Source of the DNA: Methanomicrobiales archaeon
Lineage (GTDB): Archaea > Halobacteriota > Methanomicrobia > Methanomicrobiales > JACTUA01
Assembly (NCBI GenBank): GCA_028678905.1
Contig: JAJRCO010000216.1
Span: forward strand, 1 to 17,723
Direction: 5' to 3'
DNA length: 17,723 nucleotides
The first letter of the stretch is position 1. Each line of letters starts with the position of its first letter. Under the pieces are notes generated by a model. That model made no database searches and was not told where the DNA came from. It worked only from the letters and a program-made list of their open reading frames with translations. Position numbers and translations under genes: made by a program. Below, one piece after another: positions 1 through 7,385 of the stretch.

Positions 1-248
1 ATATTCCAGCGTCTTGCGGTACATCAGGAGTACCATGCTGGCCGGATCATAAAAAGATGCTCTGAGGCAGAAACATCGTACATTAGCTGATGCAGAAGAA
101 CAGTTTGTGAGGAATATCCATGTATAGGAGAGCAATTCAATCCACACGATCACGATATTCTGGTCGGTCCCGCTTCAGGAATGGCCAACACGGGTAGACT
201 TTTACCGATCTGTGACCTACTTACTGTGAACTCCTACTCGGGTCTTCC
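1..248. other. Upstream region without an assignable gene
   Basis: No complete gene is visible before ycaO. Plus-strand reading frames are short: one is open from base 1 to a stop at 88-90 and another closes at 48-50. On the minus strand one frame is open from base 174 to base 1. It contains in-frame ATG codons at 36-34 and 24-22, the latter reading MYRKTLEY before the edge, so the first codons of a leftward gene could lie here. This is too short to identify. No convincing TATA box stands 25-30 bp before the ycaO start. Confidence 0.3.
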
Positions 249-1478
249 ATGATGCAGATGAAACTCTCCTCCTGCCGGAAACTGTACAGCCGCGAAACTC
301 AGCGGGCGGCACCACCGGAAGAGACCCTGGAGAGGGCAGAAGGGAAGCTTCCCGCGGCCGGCATCACCAGGATCGCGGATATCACCCAGCTGGACCGGGT
401 AGGGATTCCGGTCTTTTCCTGTATCCGGCCCACGGCCGTGATGGGCGCGGTTTCGGTATATAACGGGAAGGGGGCGACTCCTCTGGCGGCCCGGGTGTCG
501 GCTATGATGGAGGGAATCGAGAGATATTCCGGGGAGGCTGGCGATCGGGAAATGGTGTATTCCCGCTATGAAGAGCGGAAAGACACGGAAAACGTTCTCG
601 ATCCACGGCAATTGATCCTACCGTATTCTGTAGATCCGTCCGGAATCCTTCCCTGGGTGGAGGGGTACGATCTGGCCGGAGATGATTCGATCCTGGTACC
701 GGCCCAGGCAGTCTTTCATCCGCTTTTCTCTCCCTATCCGCCCCTGTTCCGGACCAATACCAACGGCCTGGCTTCCGGGAACACCCGGGAAGAGGCGATC
801 TTTCACGCCTTGACCGAAGTGATCGAGCGGGACGCCTGGTCCCTGGTAGAGACACTACGTAACGCCGGGCCGCGTATTGCCGGTGCGGACGGGGAGACTG
901 TAACCGGGCTCCTGGAGCGGTTCCACAGGGCGGAGATCGAGGTGCACCTGCGGGATATCACCAGCGATCTGGGCATCCCCACCATTGCGGCGGTTGCGGA
1001 CGATCTGCTGCTCAAAGACCCGGCGCTTCTCACCATCGGGATGGGGACCCACACCAGCGCCACCATCGCGGCCATTCGTGCCCTCACCGAGGTGGCCCAA
1101 AGCAGACTCACTCAGATCCACGGTGCCCGGGAGGACATTCCGCATACTGATGTCCGGAAGCGTCTCGGGTACGAACGGACCAAACGCCTGAACCGATACT
1201 GGTTCCAGGCCGAAACAGAGGTGCCGATGGAGGAGATCCGTTCCCTGGACACGCCCGATTTTCTGGAAGACATCATGACCATCGTTGGCTCTCTGCGGGA
1301 AAAGGGACTCACCCGGGTGATCGCGGTCGATCTGACCCGCCCGGAGATCGGGATTCCGGTAGTGCGGGTGATCGTACCAGGCTTGGAGGTATATGCCATC
1401 GATAACGAACGCAGGGGGGAACGGTGCAGGAATGCCCGTAATCATCGTCTTTCTCGGCCCGAGTCTGGGACGGGCTGA
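249..1478 (+). CDS. ycaO: YcaO family protein, McrA-glycine thioamidation (methanogenesis marker 1)
   Basis: YcaO enzymes use ATP to activate a peptide-bond oxygen. In methanogens the ycaO-tfuA pair converts a glycine of methyl-coenzyme M reductase subunit McrA into thioglycine in the cytoplasm. The 409-residue protein carries YcaO ATP-site signatures: SAMMEGIERY at about residues 84-93 (S84, E88, E91), ALTEVIERD at 188-196 (E191, E194) and the RALTEVAQSRL helix further on. The N-terminal PPEETLER and GITRIADITQLDRVGIPVFS segments match what I recall of the methanogen marker 1 branch. The next gene, tfuA, overlaps its 3' end by 47 bp, so the two are surely cotranscribed. The start is uncertain: ATG codons at 249, 252 and 258 are all possible, none has a clear Shine-Dalgarno sequence, and 258 (MKLSSCRK) may fit the family best. 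The last 15 or so residues lie in the overlap and are probably poorly conserved. Confidence 0.93.
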   Translation: MMQMKLSSCRKLYSRETQRAAPPEETLERAEGKLPAAGITRIADITQLDRVGIPVFSCIRPTAVMGAVSVYNGKGATPLAARVSAMMEGIERYSGEAGDREMVYSRYEERKDTENVLDPRQLILPYSVDPSGILPWVEGYDLAGDDSILVPAQAVFHPLFSPYPPLFRTNTNGLASGNTREEAIFHALTEVIERDAWSLVETLRNAGPRIAGADGETVTGLLERFHRAEIEVHLRDITSDLGIPTIAAVADDLLLKDPALLTIGMGTHTSATIAAIRALTEVAQSRLTQIHGAREDIPHTDVRKRLGYERTKRLNRYWFQAETEVPMEEIRSLDTPDFLEDIMTIVGSLREKGLTRVIAVDLTRPEIGIPVVRVIVPGLEVYAIDNERRGERCRNARNHRLSRPESGTG

Positions 1479-2079
1479 GGCCGAGAAAATTCTTTCCGCA
1501 GAATACCGTCCCCCCGTAGCCAGGGGTGATGTCACCCGGGCGATGAAGGAAGGTGCCGCCATCATCTGCATTATCGACGGAGTATTTCACCAGGAATCGG
1601 CGGTTGCCCACCGCGAGATCCTGCTGGCGATTCATAAGGGGATCCGGGTGATCGGGGCTTCCAGCATGGGCGCACTCCGGGCAGCGGAGCTCGACGTCCT
1701 GGGAATGGTGGGCATCGGTGAAGTGTATCGCCGGTACCGGGAGGGAAATCTGGAATCCGATGACGAAGTGGCCCTGATTTTCGACCCCTCCACCGGCCTC
1801 GCCCTCTCCGAACCCCTGGTAAATATCCGGGCTACCCTGCAGTCAGCGGAAGACAGAGGGATCATCGATCCGTCCACCCACACGATGCTGCTGGCAGCCG
1901 CCCGCGGTCTCTATTACCCGGAGAGGACTTACCCACGGATCTGCGAATCCGCAGGCGGGGCCCTTTCCTCCCTGGTCAGGGATGCGTTTCTGCGGTTCGC
2001 GAAGACCGAACCGGTGGACGTCAAACGGAAGGACGCAATCCAGGCTCTCGAATATATCCGGGACCAGCTGATTCCGTAA
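1432..2079 (+). CDS. tfuA: TfuA-like protein, partner of YcaO in McrA thioamidation
   Basis: TfuA-domain proteins work with YcaO in peptide backbone thioamidation and are thought to help deliver sulfur or position the substrate. In methanogens the partner substrate is McrA. The predicted 215-residue protein opens with a Rossmann-like strand, MPVIIVFLGPSLGRAEAEKI. Its TfuA core follows: IIDGVFHQESAVAHREIL, then GIRVIGASSMGALRAAEL and the acidic ESDDEVALIF segment. I chose ATG 1432 because this strand begins there and a purine-rich GCAGGGGGGA lies about 11 bp upstream. The frame is open to an earlier ATG at 1393, whose extra 13 residues (MPSITNAGGNGAG) look non-conserved. It is the last gene on this strand before a convergent gap shared with gyrA. 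Function is inferred from the family and from the ycaO linkage. Confidence 0.92.
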   Translation: MPVIIVFLGPSLGRAEAEKILSAEYRPPVARGDVTRAMKEGAAIICIIDGVFHQESAVAHREILLAIHKGIRVIGASSMGALRAAELDVLGMVGIGEVYRRYREGNLESDDEVALIFDPSTGLALSEPLVNIRATLQSAEDRGIIDPSTHTMLLAAARGLYYPERTYPRICESAGGALSSLVRDAFLRFAKTEPVDVKRKDAIQALEYIRDQLIP

Positions 2080-2082
2080 AGA

Positions 2083-2105
2083 TACAGGTCATTCCCGTAC
2101 CTGTA
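2083..2105 (+). terminator. Inverted repeat just after tfuA, possible terminator hairpin
   Basis: TACAGGT (2083-2089) and ACCTGTA (2099-2105) form a perfect 7-bp stem with a 9-nt loop, beginning 3 nt after the tfuA stop codon. No oligo-T run follows directly, so it is not a classic archaeal U-tract terminator. It could be a 3'-end stabilising or processing hairpin. The right arm is also part of a 21-bp motif found again near 16645. Confidence 0.4.
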
Positions 2106-2149
2106 GTAATCCACCAGCAATTCGATAACCTCGAAAGTATCTGTCTCTT

Positions 2150-2171
2150 ATCCCATCTGATCAGATGGGAT
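2150..2171. repeat. Perfect 22-bp palindrome between tfuA and gyrA
   Basis: TCCCATCTGA (2151-2160) is followed directly by its exact reverse complement TCAGATGGGA (2161-2170). The flanking A (2150) and T (2171) extend it to 22 bp with no spacer. As RNA it could form a hairpin on either strand; as DNA it has the symmetry of a dimeric protein site. It lies about 70 bp past the tfuA stop and 185 bp past the gyrA stop, between converging genes, which favours a bidirectional 3'-end hairpin or a leftover of mobile DNA over a promoter operator. The preceding bases, CTGTCTCTTAT (2141-2151), resemble an IS4/IS50-type insertion-sequence end. Confidence 0.6.
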
Positions 2172-2221
2172 CATGGGTATCACGTTCAAGGTGACGGAAA
2201 TGTTACCTGGAATTCGGATCC

Positions 2222-2276
2222 CAGAGAAGACGATCGGGAAGGACAGCCGTCTACCTGGAGAAAACGCTCTTCTCTG
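2222..2276. repeat. Long-range inverted repeat in the tfuA-gyrA gap
   Basis: CAGAGAAG (2222-2229) and CTTCTCTG (2269-2276) are perfect 8-bp complements enclosing 39 nt, within which ACG (2230-2232) and CGT (2248-2250) can extend the helix on one side. Just beyond, ACCTG-T-CAGGT (2283-2293) is another small palindrome. The segment could fold as RNA on either strand. I see no match to a known RNA family and no promoter. Confidence 0.35.
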
Positions 2277-2309
2277 TAAAACACCTGTCAGGTAGCATTC
2301 CGGGCAGGC

Positions 2310-2340
2310 AAAAAAACAGAAGAATACTATTCAGTAAAAA
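2310..2340 (-). terminator. Oligo-T tracts downstream of gyrA
   Basis: Read on the minus strand, T5 (2336-2340) lies 15 nt past the gyrA stop codon and T7 (2310-2316) lies about 40 nt past it. Archaeal RNA polymerase terminates at such U-tracts without needing a hairpin, so these are the probable end of the gyrB-gyrA transcript. Confidence 0.6.
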
Positions 2341-2355
2341 GGAAGAATTACCGAT

Positions 2356-4911
2356 CTACATGGGTCCCTGCGGGGATGAGGAAACCACGCTCTCTTCCGG
2401 TGGTTCGGCCTCATTCCCCGGCATTTCCTGATCCGGCGGTGCGGCGTCTCCACCCAGAATTTCCTGTTCCGGGATATCGACCTCGAGCTCGGCGGGAATC
2501 ACTGCCATGCCTATCAAGCGGTCACCCTCATCCAGTTTCATGACCCGTACGCCCCGGGTGTTTCTTTTCTGGATGGAGATCTCCTCCACCCGGGTACGCA
2601 TCACGATTCCGGTGGCACTCATCATAATGATCCCATCGTCGGAAGAGACCGCCTTCGCGGTCACTACCCGGCTTCCCCGGGTGATGATGTTACGCACCCC
2701 CATTGTTCCCCGGCCGTGGCCCCGGAATTCGTCGAAAGATGTCCGCTTCCCAAAGCCGCTCTCGGTGACCGTGAGCAGATGCTCCTTCTGGACGATGGTG
2801 ACGGCCTGCACCGAGTCACCTTCCCGTAGCCGGATACCGATAACCCCCATGGTGTTGCGGTGATGCGGACGGACCGCCTGCTCGTGGAAACGGAGACTCT
2901 GCCCTTTTTCGGTGGTCAGCACCATCTCCATGGCCCCGTCTGTCATCTTCACATCTACCAGTTCGTCGTTTTCGCGCAGCGATATCGCATTGATGCCGGA
3001 TGGACGGGGGTGGGAGAATTCTTCCTCTGCAATCTTCATCACCAGCCCCCGGCGGGTGGCAAAGAACAGGTAGCGGTCGGGACGGAAATTCCGGATGGGG
3101 ATCACTGCAGTGACTCGTTCATCTTTGAGATTGAGGAGATTGATGATGGCTTTGCCCCGGCTCGTCCGCGAACCCTCCGGCACGTTGTACACTTTGAGCC
3201 AGTAGACCCGGCCACGGTTGGTAAAGCAGAGCAGATAATCGTGCGTATACCCGATGAACACGTGCTCAACCACGTCCTCTTCACGGGTGGTCATACCGGT
3301 GATCCCCCGCCCTCCCCTCCGCTGCTGCCGGTAGGTATCCAGGTCCATTCTCTTGATATAATTCAGCGAGGTGAGGCTCAACAGGGCCGGTTTATCCTCG
3401 ATCAGATCCTCTCTCTCCAGGTTGATCGCCGCTTCGCTGATGCGGGTCCTTCGGGCGTCGGCGAAACGCTCCCGCAATTCCTCCATGTCCCGCTTGATCT
3501 CGGCGCGGATGTTTCGTTCGTCGGAGAGGAGGATCTGCAGGCGGGTGCATTCCTTTTCCAGGGTGTCCTTTTCATCCAGGATCTTCTTCCGCTCCAATGC
3601 CGCCAGACGGCGCAGCTGCATCTGGAGGATGGCCGTTGCCTGAGGGTCGTCCATAGAGAACCGTTCTATCAGCGCTAGCTTCGCTTTTTCTGCATCCTCG
3701 GATGCCCGTATCGTGATGATGATATCATCGATGCGGGAGAGGGCGAGAAGCAGACCTGACAGAATATGGACTCTCTCCTGGGCCTTTTTCAGGTCGAAGA
3801 GGGAGCGGTTCCGTATGACCTCCACCCGATGCTCCACAAAATGCTGAAGCAGCCGGGGAAGAGGGAGATAGCGGGGCTGGTTATCCACGATGGCGAGATT
3901 GATAATCCCAAAGGTGGTCTCGAGTGCCGTGTGTTTGTACAGCTGGTTCTGGATCACCTCCGCCATCGCCCCCTTTCGCATGTCGATCACCACCCGCATA
4001 CCCTCCTTGTCCGATTCGTCACGCAGGTCGGAGATGCCATCGATCCGTTTTTCTTTCACCAGGATGGCGATATGTTCGACCAGTCGTGCCTTGTTCACCT
4101 GGAAGGGGAGTTCGGTGATCAGGATGCGGTCTCCCTTCTTTCCAACCTCGATCTCCGAAATGCCCCGCACGGTCATCTTGCCCTGCCCATTGAGGTAGGC
4201 CTCACGGATGCCCGAACTGCCCATGATCATCCCCCCGGTGGGGAAATCGGGACCGGGCATCAGGGCGAGGAGTTCGTCTACGGTGATCTGGGGATTATCG
4301 ATGTAAGCGCTTACCACCTGACAGACCTCACCCAGGTTGTGGGGAGGCATGTTGGTGGCCATTCCCACGGCGATCCCGCTCGATCCGTTGACCAGGAGAT
4401 TGGGGACCCTTGCAGGGAGTACCACCGGTTCTTTCAGGGAGCCGTCAAAATTGGGGATAAAACGCACCGTCTCCTTCTCGATATCATGGAGGATCTCTTC
4501 GGAGAGAAGGGAGAGGCGGATCTCGGTGTACCGCATCGCGGCGGCCGCATCCCCGTCCACGGATCCGAAGTTCCCCTGCCCTTCCACCAGGGTATACCGA
4601 TAGGAGAATGGCTGGGCCATCTTCACGATAGTATCGTAGATCGCGGTGTCACCATGGGGGTGGTACTTACCCATCACGTCCCCGACCACGCGAGCGCTCT
4701 TTTTGAATGGTTTGTCGTGGGTATTTCCCATCTCCCACATGGCAAAGAGTGAGCGGCGGTGGACGGGTTTAAGCCCGTCACGCACATCGGGGATAGCCCG
4801 GCCGATGATCACGCTCATCGCATAATCGATATAGGAGGACTTCATCTCCTCCTCGATAACCACCGGTACCACGGACCGTGCTTTGAGAGTTTCCTGAGAA
4901 TCAGATGTCAA
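2356..4911 (-). CDS. gyrA: DNA gyrase subunit A
   Basis: GyrA is the DNA breakage-reunion subunit of gyrase, which introduces negative supercoils using ATP hydrolysed by GyrB. The 851-residue protein is of normal family length. The winged-helix region has KYHPHGDTAIYD at about 82-93 and the catalytic tyrosine is Y128 in AAAMRYTEIRL. Residue T89 occupies the position equivalent to E. coli S83 of the quinolone-determining region, with D93 at the D87 position. A coiled-coil tower follows, then a C-terminal beta-pinwheel that opens with the GyrA-box QRRGGRG (canonical QRRGGKG). The GyrA-box supports true gyrase rather than topoisomerase IV. The tail after about residue 815 is acidic and proline-rich. 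The gene overlaps the end of gyrB by 11 bp, so the subunits are translationally linked. Gyrase in methanogens of this group is generally regarded as an ancient acquisition from bacteria. Confidence 0.98.
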   Translation of the reverse strand: MTSDSQETLKARSVVPVVIEEEMKSSYIDYAMSVIIGRAIPDVRDGLKPVHRRSLFAMWEMGNTHDKPFKKSARVVGDVMGKYHPHGDTAIYDTIVKMAQPFSYRYTLVEGQGNFGSVDGDAAAAMRYTEIRLSLLSEEILHDIEKETVRFIPNFDGSLKEPVVLPARVPNLLVNGSSGIAVGMATNMPPHNLGEVCQVVSAYIDNPQITVDELLALMPGPDFPTGGMIMGSSGIREAYLNGQGKMTVRGISEIEVGKKGDRILITELPFQVNKARLVEHIAILVKEKRIDGISDLRDESDKEGMRVVIDMRKGAMAEVIQNQLYKHTALETTFGIINLAIVDNQPRYLPLPRLLQHFVEHRVEVIRNRSLFDLKKAQERVHILSGLLLALSRIDDIIITIRASEDAEKAKLALIERFSMDDPQATAILQMQLRRLAALERKKILDEKDTLEKECTRLQILLSDERNIRAEIKRDMEELRERFADARRTRISEAAINLEREDLIEDKPALLSLTSLNYIKRMDLDTYRQQRRGGRGITGMTTREEDVVEHVFIGYTHDYLLCFTNRGRVYWLKVYNVPEGSRTSRGKAIINLLNLKDERVTAVIPIRNFRPDRYLFFATRRGLVMKIAEEEFSHPRPSGINAISLRENDELVDVKMTDGAMEMVLTTEKGQSLRFHEQAVRPHHRNTMGVIGIRLREGDSVQAVTIVQKEHLLTVTESGFGKRTSFDEFRGHGRGTMGVRNIITRGSRVVTAKAVSSDDGIIMMSATGIVMRTRVEEISIQKRNTRGVRVMKLDEGDRLIGMAVIPAELEVDIPEQEILGGDAAPPDQEMPGNEAEPPEESVVSSSPQGPM

Positions 4912-6928
4912 GGTTGGTCACCTCCCGGGCGTGCCGCTTGATGAAATCCTTTCGGGCTTCCACATCCTCGCCCATCAGTTTCACAAAGATCTCGTTCGCG
5001 TACACCGCATCCTCGATACGCACCTGTTTCAGGATTCGCTGGGACGGGTCCATGGTGGTCGACCAGAGCTGAACCGCGTTCATCTCTCCCAGCCCCTTGT
5101 ATCTTTGGATGACGACTCCTTTCTCCCCAAGATCGGCGACGATTTTCTGGAGTTCCTCCTCCCGGTAGGCGTACCGCTCTTCCTTCCCCTTCGCCGCCCG
5201 GTACAGGGGCGGTTGTGCGATGTAGATGTACCCATCCTCAATCAGCATCCGCATGTGCCGGTAAAAGAAAGTCAGGAGCAGGGTGCGGATATGCGCCCCG
5301 TCCACATCCGCATCGGTCATGATGATGATGCGGTGGTAGCGGGCGCGTTCGGTATCGCATTTGCTTCCGTCGTCCACCTGGTTCATCTCCACCCCGCACC
5401 CGATGGCCGACACCAGCGCCTGAATCTCGGTATTTTTATAGATCCGGTGGACGCTGGCCTTCTCCACATTCAGGATCTTGCCCCGGAGGGGAAGGATCGC
5501 CTGGAAACGGCGGTCTCTTCCCTGTTTGGCCGAACCTCCGGCTGAATCACCTTCCACAATGAAGAGCTCGCTTTTCGCGGGGTCCCGCTCCGAACAGTCC
5601 GCAAGTTTTCCGGGCAAGCTGGCGGACTCCAGGCTTCCCTTGCGGCGGGCCAGTTCCCGGGCGCTGCGGGCTGCCTCGCGGGCCCGGGCGGCGAGCAGCG
5701 CTTTTTCTACGATCGCGGTCACCTCCCGGGGGTGCTCCTCCAAAAAGTGGGTGAGGTTTTGGTAAACCAGGGAGTCGACGACCCCCCGCACCGCACTGTT
5801 GCCGAGCTTGGTCTTGGTCTGCCCCTCGAACTGAGGGTTGGCAACCTTGAGCGAGATCACCGCGGTGAGCCCCTCCCGCACGTCCTCACCCCGCAGCGAG
5901 GGTGCTTCCCCCTTCACCAATCCTGCGGCCCGAGCGGCGTTGTTGATCGCCCGGGTGATGGCTGAGCGGAACCCCTCGAGGTGGGTTCCTCCCTCTTTGG
6001 TGTTCACACTGTTCACATAAGAAAAGACCTGGTCGGTGAAGGTGCGGGTGTACTGAAATGCCACTTCGACGTCGACCTGATTCTCGGGATCACTTCCCTT
6101 CAGGTAGATCACCTGGTCGTGGATCTTCTCCTCCCCCTCGTTAAGATGGGAGACAAACTCGGTGATCCCGCCCCGGTAACAGAAGGACTCGTGGTCCCCG
6201 GACCGGTCATCGTTGATTCGCACCTCAAGGCCGCTGTTTAAGAAGGCGAGCTCCCGCATCCGGTGAGCGAGGATATCGTAATCAAACTTGGTGGTCTCGA
6301 AGATGCTGGGATCCGGTATGAAGGTGATACGGGTCCCGTTCAACCTCCGCGGCGCAGTGCGGAGGAATTCCTGGGGATCAGTGATCTGCCCGTACTGCAC
6401 GGCTTCCGCGATCCCATAGCGCCTTTCATACCGCTCTTTGAGGGCAGAGACGCTCTCCTGTTGCTCGTGTAAGGGCCCCATCGGTATGCCGTACTCGAAG
6501 GTCATCTCATAGCGCTTCCCGTCCCGATAGACTTCTGCGTGCAGGGAGGTGGAGAGGGCATTGACGACGTGCACCCCTACCCCGTGCAGACCTCCGGACA
6601 CCTGATAGGTGCTCTTGTCGAACTTGCCTCCTGCATGCAGGATAGTCATCACCACTTCCAGTGCACTCTTCCCGTACTGGGGCATCGGATCGACCGGAAT
6701 CCCTCTTCCGTTGTCCTCTACGGTGCAGGAACCATCGCGGTTGATGGTGACCAGGATGAGGTCGCAGAAGCCGGCGAGTGCTTCATCGACCGAGTTGTCC
6801 ACCACTTCATAGACCAGATGATGAAGCCCCCGGCTGTCGGTGCTCCCGATATACATAGCCGGTCGCTTCCGGACCGGCTCCAGCCCCTCCAGGACGGTAA
6901 TACGGGACGCATCATAGCCTTCGGCCAT
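4901..6928 (-). CDS. gyrB: DNA gyrase subunit B
   Basis: GyrB is the ATPase and TOPRIM subunit of gyrase. The GHKL ATPase site is intact: YEVVDNSVDEAL (catalytic glutamate E41, N45), EDNGRGIP at 71-78 and SGGLHGVGVHVVNALS at 111-126. The transducer has QTKTKLG, with K372 as the phosphate-sensing lysine. The TOPRIM domain has ELFIVEGDSAGGSA (E459) and MTDADVDGAHI (D539, D541, D543). The protein is the short form (675 aa), without the extra domain of E. coli GyrB. Between roughly residues 145 and 212 it is about 35 residues longer than the usual bacterial sequence I recall, suggesting an insertion in the ATPase domain. A TATA box 22-32 bp before the ATG suggests a leaderless transcript. The 3' end overlaps gyrA by 11 bp. 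Confidence 0.98.
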   Translation of the reverse strand: MAEGYDASRITVLEGLEPVRKRPAMYIGSTDSRGLHHLVYEVVDNSVDEALAGFCDLILVTINRDGSCTVEDNGRGIPVDPMPQYGKSALEVVMTILHAGGKFDKSTYQVSGGLHGVGVHVVNALSTSLHAEVYRDGKRYEMTFEYGIPMGPLHEQQESVSALKERYERRYGIAEAVQYGQITDPQEFLRTAPRRLNGTRITFIPDPSIFETTKFDYDILAHRMRELAFLNSGLEVRINDDRSGDHESFCYRGGITEFVSHLNEGEEKIHDQVIYLKGSDPENQVDVEVAFQYTRTFTDQVFSYVNSVNTKEGGTHLEGFRSAITRAINNAARAAGLVKGEAPSLRGEDVREGLTAVISLKVANPQFEGQTKTKLGNSAVRGVVDSLVYQNLTHFLEEHPREVTAIVEKALLAARAREAARSARELARRKGSLESASLPGKLADCSERDPAKSELFIVEGDSAGGSAKQGRDRRFQAILPLRGKILNVEKASVHRIYKNTEIQALVSAIGCGVEMNQVDDGSKCDTERARYHRIIIMTDADVDGAHIRTLLLTFFYRHMRMLIEDGYIYIAQPPLYRAAKGKEERYAYREEELQKIVADLGEKGVVIQRYKGLGEMNAVQLWSTTMDPSQRILKQVRIEDAVYANEIFVKLMGEDVEARKDFIKRHAREVTNLDI

Positions 6929-6944
6929 GGAAAACCCCCGAATA

Positions 6945-6960
6945 AATGGTATAAAAAATA
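6945..6960 (-). promoter_or_regulatory. TATA box for gyrB
   Basis: On the minus strand TATTTTTTATA (6960-6950) is centred about 27 bp before the gyrB ATG (6928). At archaeal TATA-to-start spacing, transcription would begin at or next to the ATG, giving a leaderless mRNA. No Shine-Dalgarno sequence precedes gyrB, which agrees. Confidence 0.6.
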
Positions 6961-7037
6961 GTGCATTCCGGATAACAGAACATTCGCTCTATTATTGGTC
7001 CTAATGGGAGATATAGGTCACTGTAATGGCGGAATTA

Positions 7038-7364
7038 TCAGTCATACTGGCCGATATCCGCGTCTTTGATCCCGAGTTCCCGGTCGACCGCGACCGCAAG
7101 CCGGTGCAGGACCCGCACCACGTCTGCGGCGTCTTCCTTGTCCATGGTTCCCGGCTGATGCCAGATCACTTTTTTCCGCAGCTGTTCGACGAGCTCCTCC
7201 ACTTCGGTGCCGGCAAACTGCCGTGGGACCACGAACTCATCCAGGTGATCGGCCGCTCCGAAAAAGGCCTGGGCCGGGGGAAGACCGAAGTGTTTGGAAA
7301 GAAGGATGAGATTCACCACGAAACCGTGTCCGAATTTACTGGGCATACCCACGGGATGGGCCAC
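7038..7364 (-). CDS. Conserved uncharacterised protein between cbiQ and gyrB
   Basis: This 108-residue soluble protein has no recognised domain, and I do not know its function. It is rich in charged and aliphatic residues and probably helical. Notable segments are GMPSKFGHGFVVNLILLSKH, FFGAADHLDEFVVPRQFAGT, LRKKVIWHQPGTMDKEDAA and DRELGIKDADIGQYD. Such motif-dense, balanced sequence indicates a real, selected protein, and it resembles small conserved hypotheticals I recall from methanogens. Three histidines (positions 3, 13 and 25) plus HLD and WHQ motifs are visible, but no metal site is obvious. It starts 21 bp after the cbiQ stop on the same strand, so it is probably cotranscribed with the metal transporter. 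The start is probably GTG at 7364 (MAHPVGMPSKFG); ATG at 7346 is the alternative. Neither has a clear ribosome binding site. Confidence 0.8.
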   Translation of the reverse strand: MAHPVGMPSKFGHGFVVNLILLSKHFGLPPAQAFFGAADHLDEFVVPRQFAGTEVEELVEQLRKKVIWHQPGTMDKEDAADVVRVLHRLAVAVDRELGIKDADIGQYD

Positions 7365-7385
7365 GGGATCAGAAAAAGATGACGG

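Noticed and set aside
1..174. Minus-strand frame open to the left edge, possibly transposase-like
   Set aside because: The 58 residues show no transposase motif I can name, and there is no start codon before ATG 36; kept only as a note on the edge region.
855..1571. Open frame of 238 codons on the minus strand opposite ycaO and tfuA
   Set aside because: It overlaps conserved YcaO coding sequence and has no recognisable protein features.
1929..2120. Minus-strand frame reading LVDYYRYGNDLYLYG across the end of tfuA
   Set aside because: It looks protein-like for about 20 residues, but lies mostly antisense to tfuA, has no ATG start and follows a stop shortly upstream.
3766..4752. Long open frame (328 codons) on the plus strand opposite gyrA
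   Set aside because: It is antisense to the unmistakable catalytic part of gyrA and its product is histidine- and proline-rich with no motif. High GC content at third positions produces such shadow frames; the same applies to 2860-3678 and to 4931-5545 opposite gyrB.
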